Below the pieces are notes generated by a model, which worked only from the letters and a program-made list of their open reading frames with translations, did no database searches and was not told the origin of the DNA. A DNA stretch of 9,780 nt, taken from positions 1 through 9,780 of the forward strand of contig CAVEJT010000034.1 of the NCBI GenBank assembly GCA_963616135.1, in the 5' to 3' direction. This stretch comes from UMGS1613 sp963616135 (GTDB lineage: Bacteria > Bacillota_I > Bacilli_A > RF39 > UBA660). The translations under genes were made by a program, and so were the position numbers. Within the stretch, counting starts at the first letter, position 1. Every line of letters starts with the position of its first letter. Shown one piece after another: positions 6,481 to 9,780 of the stretch.

Positions 6481-7678
6481 AATATATTTAGATAATGACA
6501 ATAGATTAAGTATAGATGTATATAAAAAAATTAAATCAGAATATGAATATAAAAAATTTAAGGGTAGAAATTGTTATAATATAATCAAGCAATTAGCAAG
6601 TAATGATGTACTAACTGTAGATGAAGATCTTAAAGATGATAATATAACACTCAGTTATAAGAATTATATAGTTACTTTAAATGAATATAAATATTTACTT
6701 AATAAATTAGGTATGAAACCTCTGGTACTTAACGTTAAAGATTTTTATGAAAAGGAAAGTATAAAAAAGGTCAAAAATAAAAAGGTTGTTAGAAAAAATA
6801 AGTATACAAAAAGAAAAGTCATAGCGGCAGGTTTAGCGGCTATTGTGATAGGGACAGTGGGTATACCTAATTTAAGAAAAGTTTTAAATAATAGTGTAAA
6901 TTTAATTTTTAATAGTTCTAATGATTATAAAGCTGATGACTATAAAACTATAAAAGCAGTAATTTTAACGGATGAACAAGAAACAAATGATAATAAAATT
7001 ATTAAAACAAGTAAAACTATGGATCAAAAAGTTAACTATATTACGATTAATTATGAAGATAGATCAAATACAAATAAAGCAAATAAAGCTAGAAATAATT
7101 ATGGAACTGTTGTAGATAAATATGCTAATATGTATGGATTAGATCCAAAATTAGTAATGGCTATAGCTACACAAGAAAGAGGAGAACATTCTCCTGTTAT
7201 GGATAAGGGTGGTGCTACAGGCTTAATGCAAATACAAAATAGTGTTTGGGTTGGGCAAACGATATCAGCATATAATTTTAGTACAAATAAGGTTGATTCT
7301 TTTAAAGTTACAAGTTCAATGTTATCGGATTTAAATACAAATATTATGCTTGGATGTATGGTATTGCAAAACAATTTAAAAAGTATGAATTATAATCAAC
7401 TTGCAGCTATACAGTGTTATAATATGGGTTATGGGAATATGCAAAAAATATTAAATTGTTATTCTAAAGCAACTGGAAGAGATAAAAATTCTATATTAAA
7501 TGATACTGAGGATACTGGATGGTTAGACTATAGAAGTTTAATAAAAGTTGGTGACCAAAAGTATTTGGAACATGTATTGTCATGGTATGGACCTGATTGT
7601 AATATAACGAGTATAAGCGACACAGGTGCAAAGTTTTGTGTTAATGTAAGTAATAATATACAAAAAAAGGTATATTAA
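6464..7678 (+). CDS. Membrane-anchored lytic transglycosylase (SLT domain)
   Basis: A 404-residue single-pass protein, predicted to cut the peptidoglycan glycan strand to a 1,6-anhydro end. Residues 1-117 form a charged cytoplasmic region I cannot assign. A Lys/Arg-rich stretch (101-118) precedes one membrane helix (about 119-135, rich in A/I/V/G), giving an N-inside, C-outside topology. After an Asn/Lys-rich linker, the SLT domain starts near 212: GLDPKLVMAIATQERGEHS (225-243) with catalytic Glu238, then GGATGLMQIQ (249-258) and AAIQCYNMGYG (314-324). The C-terminal ~70 residues are additional. Two adjacent ATGs (6464, 6467) share the GGG Shine-Dalgarno at 6454-6456. Outside the membrane it has five cysteines (298, 318, 332, 379, 392), unusual for a Firmicute. 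Located just before a sortase-substrate gene, it may open the wall for surface-protein assembly (inference). Confidence 0.88.
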   Translation: MMKRFEIYLDNDNRLSIDVYKKIKSEYEYKKFKGRNCYNIIKQLASNDVLTVDEDLKDDNITLSYKNYIVTLNEYKYLLNKLGMKPLVLNVKDFYEKESIKKVKNKKVVRKNKYTKRKVIAAGLAAIVIGTVGIPNLRKVLNNSVNLIFNSSNDYKADDYKTIKAVILTDEQETNDNKIIKTSKTMDQKVNYITINYEDRSNTNKANKARNNYGTVVDKYANMYGLDPKLVMAIATQERGEHSPVMDKGGATGLMQIQNSVWVGQTISAYNFSTNKVDSFKVTSSMLSDLNTNIMLGCMVLQNNLKSMNYNQLAAIQCYNMGYGNMQKILNCYSKATGRDKNSILNDTEDTGWLDYRSLIKVGDQKYLEHVLSWYGPDCNITSISDTGAKFCVNVSNNIQKKVY

Positions 7679-7699
7679 TTTGAAAATAATTGATATATC
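7669..7699 (+). terminator. Hairpin spanning the transglycosylase stop codon and the next -35 box
   Basis: GGTATATTAATT (7669-7680) pairs over 12 bp with AATTGATATATC (7688-7699), using two G-T pairs, around the loop TGAAAAT. The stop codon TAA (7676-7678) is in the left arm and the -35 TTGATA (7690-7695) in the right arm. The bases after the stem (ATTCCTTTT) are a weak T tract, so termination on this strand would be partial. On the opposite strand the stem is followed by seven T (complement of 7662-7668). It may be a leaky or bidirectional terminator. Confidence 0.4.
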
Positions 7700-7718
7700 A
7701 TTCCTTTTGTGTTACAAT
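7690..7718 (+). promoter_or_regulatory. Promoter of the adhesin-sortase operon
   Basis: TTGATA (7690-7695), 17-bp spacer, TACAAT (7713-7718) with a TGT extension (7710-7712). Expected transcription start near 7725, leader about 20 nt, and AGGAGG (7735-7740) 4 nt before the ATG at 7745. The -35 box is shared with the upstream hairpin, so readthrough transcription and initiation could influence each other. Confidence 0.7.
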
Positions 7719-7744
7719 TAATATGTATAAAAATAGGAGGCTAT

Positions 7745-9259
7745 ATGAAAAAATTTAGAAAATACTTTTTAGTTCTTGTAACTTTATTATTGAGTATTAA
7801 TAAGGTTAAAGCATTTGGTGCAACTACTGGGGTAATAACTCAAGCTGGTTATACCAGTGATTCTTCATCAGGTTATGGTTTAGCAGTTAAGGTGGCAGAC
7901 AATACAGCATACTTATGTACTGAGTATTCAAAGGAGACACCTGCGGGACACGGCATTACTTGTTCTTTAAACGATGATTGGGATTTAAGAACAAGAATGG
8001 GAGTTGCTGCTATTATTAATTCTTCAAATGGGGCATACTCTATTACTGGTGTTACGGCTCCATACTTTGCTGCAGAGTTGGCAATAAATCAGTTTCTTTA
8101 TGAAAAAAATGGTAACCATGATTATAATCATATTTCTGGTGCAATGAATTTGAGTACAACTTATAAATCATTATATAATACGTATTTAGCAGCCGCAAAT
8201 GAGGCTTACAATACAGATGTAAATGTAACATTTTCTATAGATACATCTACTTTGTCATTTACAAGATCAGGTGATAATTATGTATCTAACACAATAAATG
8301 TTACAACAAATGTCGGTTATGATGCGACATCTAGTTTAGGTAGTATTCAAAAAAATGGAAATTCATTTAATGTAGTAGTACCAGCAAGTGCACTTACAAC
8401 TGGTGGAAAATCAAATGTTAGTGTTACTGTTACAAGTGGTGTTAAGACATATAGTGTTGCGAGAAATTATACTTGTGGTTCATATCAAACACTAACACCT
8501 GGATATACAGAGGCAGTTAATACAGATGTAGCAACAGCAAATGCAAGTGGTTCAATTTCTAGAACTAAATTAATCATAAATAAAGTTGATAATAAAAATA
8601 TTCCATTAAGTGGAGCAACTATAAAAATTACAGGCCCAAATAATTATTCCAAAACAATTAAAATGAATACAAATTCAGTAACGTTAGAGGATTTGGAATA
8701 TGGTAAATATACAATAGAAGAAATAAAGGCTCCCAATGGATTTGTTATCGATAAAAATAGTAAACAAACTATAACTCTTTCTGAATCTGATTTATCAAAA
8801 AAAGTTACAATAAAGAATAATTATACAAAAGTTATAATTTCTAAAGTAGATGCTTCAGGAAAAAAGGAATTGTCAGGAGCAACTTTAGAGATATTAAATG
8901 AAAAGAAAGAAAAAATGTCTTGTACTATTTTAGATAAAGATGGAAAAGAAAAAAATTTAGATGAATGTTCTTGGGTATCAAGTGATAAACCTGTTACAAT
9001 CGTTGGACTTTCAAATGGTAAATACTATTTGAAAGAAACAATAGCGCCAGAGGGATATACATTAAATGAAGAGTTAGTTTTATTTGAGGTTGATGGAACT
9101 AAGGAAAGTGTTAACGTTGAAATGAAGAATGAACTAATAGTTGAAGTTCCCAACACTTTAAGTTCTAGATCAGCAATGTTAATATCAATAGCTATGTTTG
9201 ATATTGCCCTTGGTATAGGAATTTTATTATATGTTAAAAGAAATAAAATTGAAGAATAG
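7745..9259 (+). CDS. Thioester-domain / SpaA-repeat surface adhesin with sorting signal
   Basis: A 504-residue secreted, wall-anchored protein. Signal peptide: MKKFRKYF plus a hydrophobic core, ending near residue 23 (VKA). Residues about 25-150 match the thioester-domain pattern: YLCTEY with Cys58, then LAINQFLYEKNG with Gln116, the likely partner of an internal Cys-Gln thioester for covalent host binding. Residues about 156-246 are a beta-rich Ig-like region. Two SpaA/Cna-B-type domains follow: 274-360 (INKVD, EEIKAPNGF, IKNN) and 361-464 (ISKVD, KETIAPEGY, EMKNE), each with the Lys, Glu and Asn expected of an isopeptide bond. The C-terminus has VPNTL (468-472), a hydrophobic segment (about 478-497) and KRNKIEE. 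VPNTL departs from LPXTG. Start 7745 follows AGGAGG; a GTG at 7709 would lie before the -10 box. The next gene, a sortase, overlaps its end. The host ligand is unknown. Confidence 0.85.
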   Translation: MKKFRKYFLVLVTLLLSINKVKAFGATTGVITQAGYTSDSSSGYGLAVKVADNTAYLCTEYSKETPAGHGITCSLNDDWDLRTRMGVAAIINSSNGAYSITGVTAPYFAAELAINQFLYEKNGNHDYNHISGAMNLSTTYKSLYNTYLAAANEAYNTDVNVTFSIDTSTLSFTRSGDNYVSNTINVTTNVGYDATSSLGSIQKNGNSFNVVVPASALTTGGKSNVSVTVTSGVKTYSVARNYTCGSYQTLTPGYTEAVNTDVATANASGSISRTKLIINKVDNKNIPLSGATIKITGPNNYSKTIKMNTNSVTLEDLEYGKYTIEEIKAPNGFVIDKNSKQTITLSESDLSKKVTIKNNYTKVIISKVDASGKKELSGATLEILNEKKEKMSCTILDKDGKEKNLDECSWVSSDKPVTIVGLSNGKYYLKETIAPEGYTLNEELVLFEVDGTKESVNVEMKNELIVEVPNTLSSRSAMLISIAMFDIALGIGILLYVKRNKIEE

Positions 9260-9780
9260 TACCATATTACTTATAGGAATAATTTTAATAGTAATTGGTA
9301 TTGCGTTTGGATTATATGAATATTTCTATGAAAGAAAAAATAATGCATTTTCCGAAATGAATATATTATTATATGAAAATGAAAAACCCAAAAGCATAGA
9401 AACAAACAACGAAAATGTAAAAAATGATAACAAAGAAGATTTACCAAAAGATGATGATAATCAACAATCGGTTGTTGTAGATAATAACTACAATTATATA
9501 GGAATTTTAGAAATTCCAAAAATAAATTTAAAAAGAGGCTTTTTAGATTTAAATTCAAAATATAATAATGTGGATTATAATGTGACATTGATAAAAGGAT
9601 CTACATTTCCTAACAAAGATGAAAGTAGTTTAATTTTAGCTGCTCATTCTGGTATTTGCTCTATATGTTATTTTGATAGTTTGTTTAATTTATCTTTTGG
9701 AAATCAGGCATATATATATTATAATAATATTAAGTATATATATAATAATTTAAGTGTACATACAAAGATTGATGAGACAT
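9231..9780 (+). CDS. Sortase, 3' end beyond the window
   Basis: An open frame running off the right edge, so the C-terminal half, including the expected catalytic Cys and Arg, is not seen. The visible 183 residues start MLKEIKLKNS, followed by a membrane helix (about 11-28) and an Asn/Asp/Glu/Lys-rich linker (about 35-88). The sortase core begins with IGILEIPKINL (90-100), then VTLIKGSTFPN and the strand LILAAHSG with the active-site His139, then YFDSLFNLSFGNQAYIYYNNIKYIY, a typical beta-barrel run. Two cysteines form CSIC (143-146) right after the His. The ATG at 9231 overlaps the adhesin by 29 nt with AGGA at 9217-9220; a TTG at 9249 is the alternative start. Class cannot be decided; B-, C- or D-like all remain possible. 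The overlap makes the upstream adhesin its most likely substrate. Confidence 0.85.
   Translation, partial: MLKEIKLKNSTILLIGIILIVIGIAFGLYEYFYERKNNAFSEMNILLYENEKPKSIETNNENVKNDNKEDLPKDDDNQQSVVVDNNYNYIGILEIPKINLKRGFLDLNSKYNNVDYNVTLIKGSTFPNKDESSLILAAHSGICSICYFDSLFNLSFGNQAYIYYNNIKYIYNNLSVHTKIDET

Noticed and set aside
7099..7374. 91-codon open frame on the minus strand inside the transglycosylase
   Set aside because: Antisense to the conserved SLT motifs; no start signals; a coding shadow.
7709..7744. Upstream GTG start for the adhesin
   Set aside because: Lies before the -10 box; the ATG at 7745 follows AGGAGG and starts a normal signal peptide.
9271..9588. 105-codon open frame on the minus strand
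   Set aside because: Antisense to the sortase gene; composed mainly of Leu, Phe, Tyr and His as expected when AT-rich coding DNA is read backwards.
1..9780. CRISPR arrays, tRNA/rRNA genes, insertion sequences, riboswitches
   Set aside because: No regularly spaced repeats, no cloverleaf or rRNA-like segments, no transposase motifs, and no leader long enough for a riboswitch were seen.

Overview
The window is a very AT-rich stretch with densely packed genes, all reading left to right. TGA is used as a stop codon (the 81-residue gene ends on TGA at 6478-6480), so this is not a Mycoplasma/Spiroplasma-type code. Phosphoketolase, an YnbB-type PLP enzyme, a small acidic DUF1292-like protein, Shine-Dalgarno sites of the AGGAGG type, a soluble lytic transglycosylase domain and a sortase/sorting-signal pair point to a low-GC Firmicute (Bacilli side) that has a peptidoglycan wall. 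An uncultured gut lineage near the RF39/Erysipelotrichia-like Bacilli is my guess from style, not something the sequence proves. The 10-N run at 4099-4108 suggests a draft, probably metagenomic, assembly.

Layout. 1-173: AT-only upstream region ending in a strong promoter. 174-2537: phosphoketolase (xfp), alone in its transcript, with an intrinsic terminator folded into its last codons. 2600-3511: a helix-turn-helix plus calcineurin-type phosphoesterase protein, also alone, with a terminator starting before its stop codon. 3563-6159: a tight three-gene operon of a short-chain dehydrogenase (crossed by the assembly gap), an YnbB-like PLP lyase and an RluA-family pseudouridine synthase. 6235-7678: a DUF1292-like protein overlapping a membrane-anchored lytic transglycosylase with an unknown cytoplasmic domain. 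7745-9780: a secreted thioester/Ig-like/SpaA surface adhesin ending in a VPNTL-type sorting signal, overlapping a sortase gene that runs off the right edge.

The right third (6235-9780) reads as a surface-display module. The transglycosylase could open peptidoglycan locally, the adhesin carries a candidate Cys-Gln thioester for covalent attachment and two isopeptide-type SpaA domains, and the adjacent sortase is the natural enzyme to anchor or polymerise it. The exported proteins are unusually rich in cysteine for a Firmicute, including a CxxC just after the sortase active-site histidine. The left part is central metabolism and housekeeping.

Regulatory layout is compact and repeated: TTGATA-like -35, 17-18 bp, TATAAT, then a Shine-Dalgarno within a few bases. 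The -35 boxes sit next to or inside the terminator hairpin of the previous gene. Three reading frames, if extended to upstream TTG/GTG codons, would begin inside these promoters; I place their true starts at 3563, 6235 and 7745.
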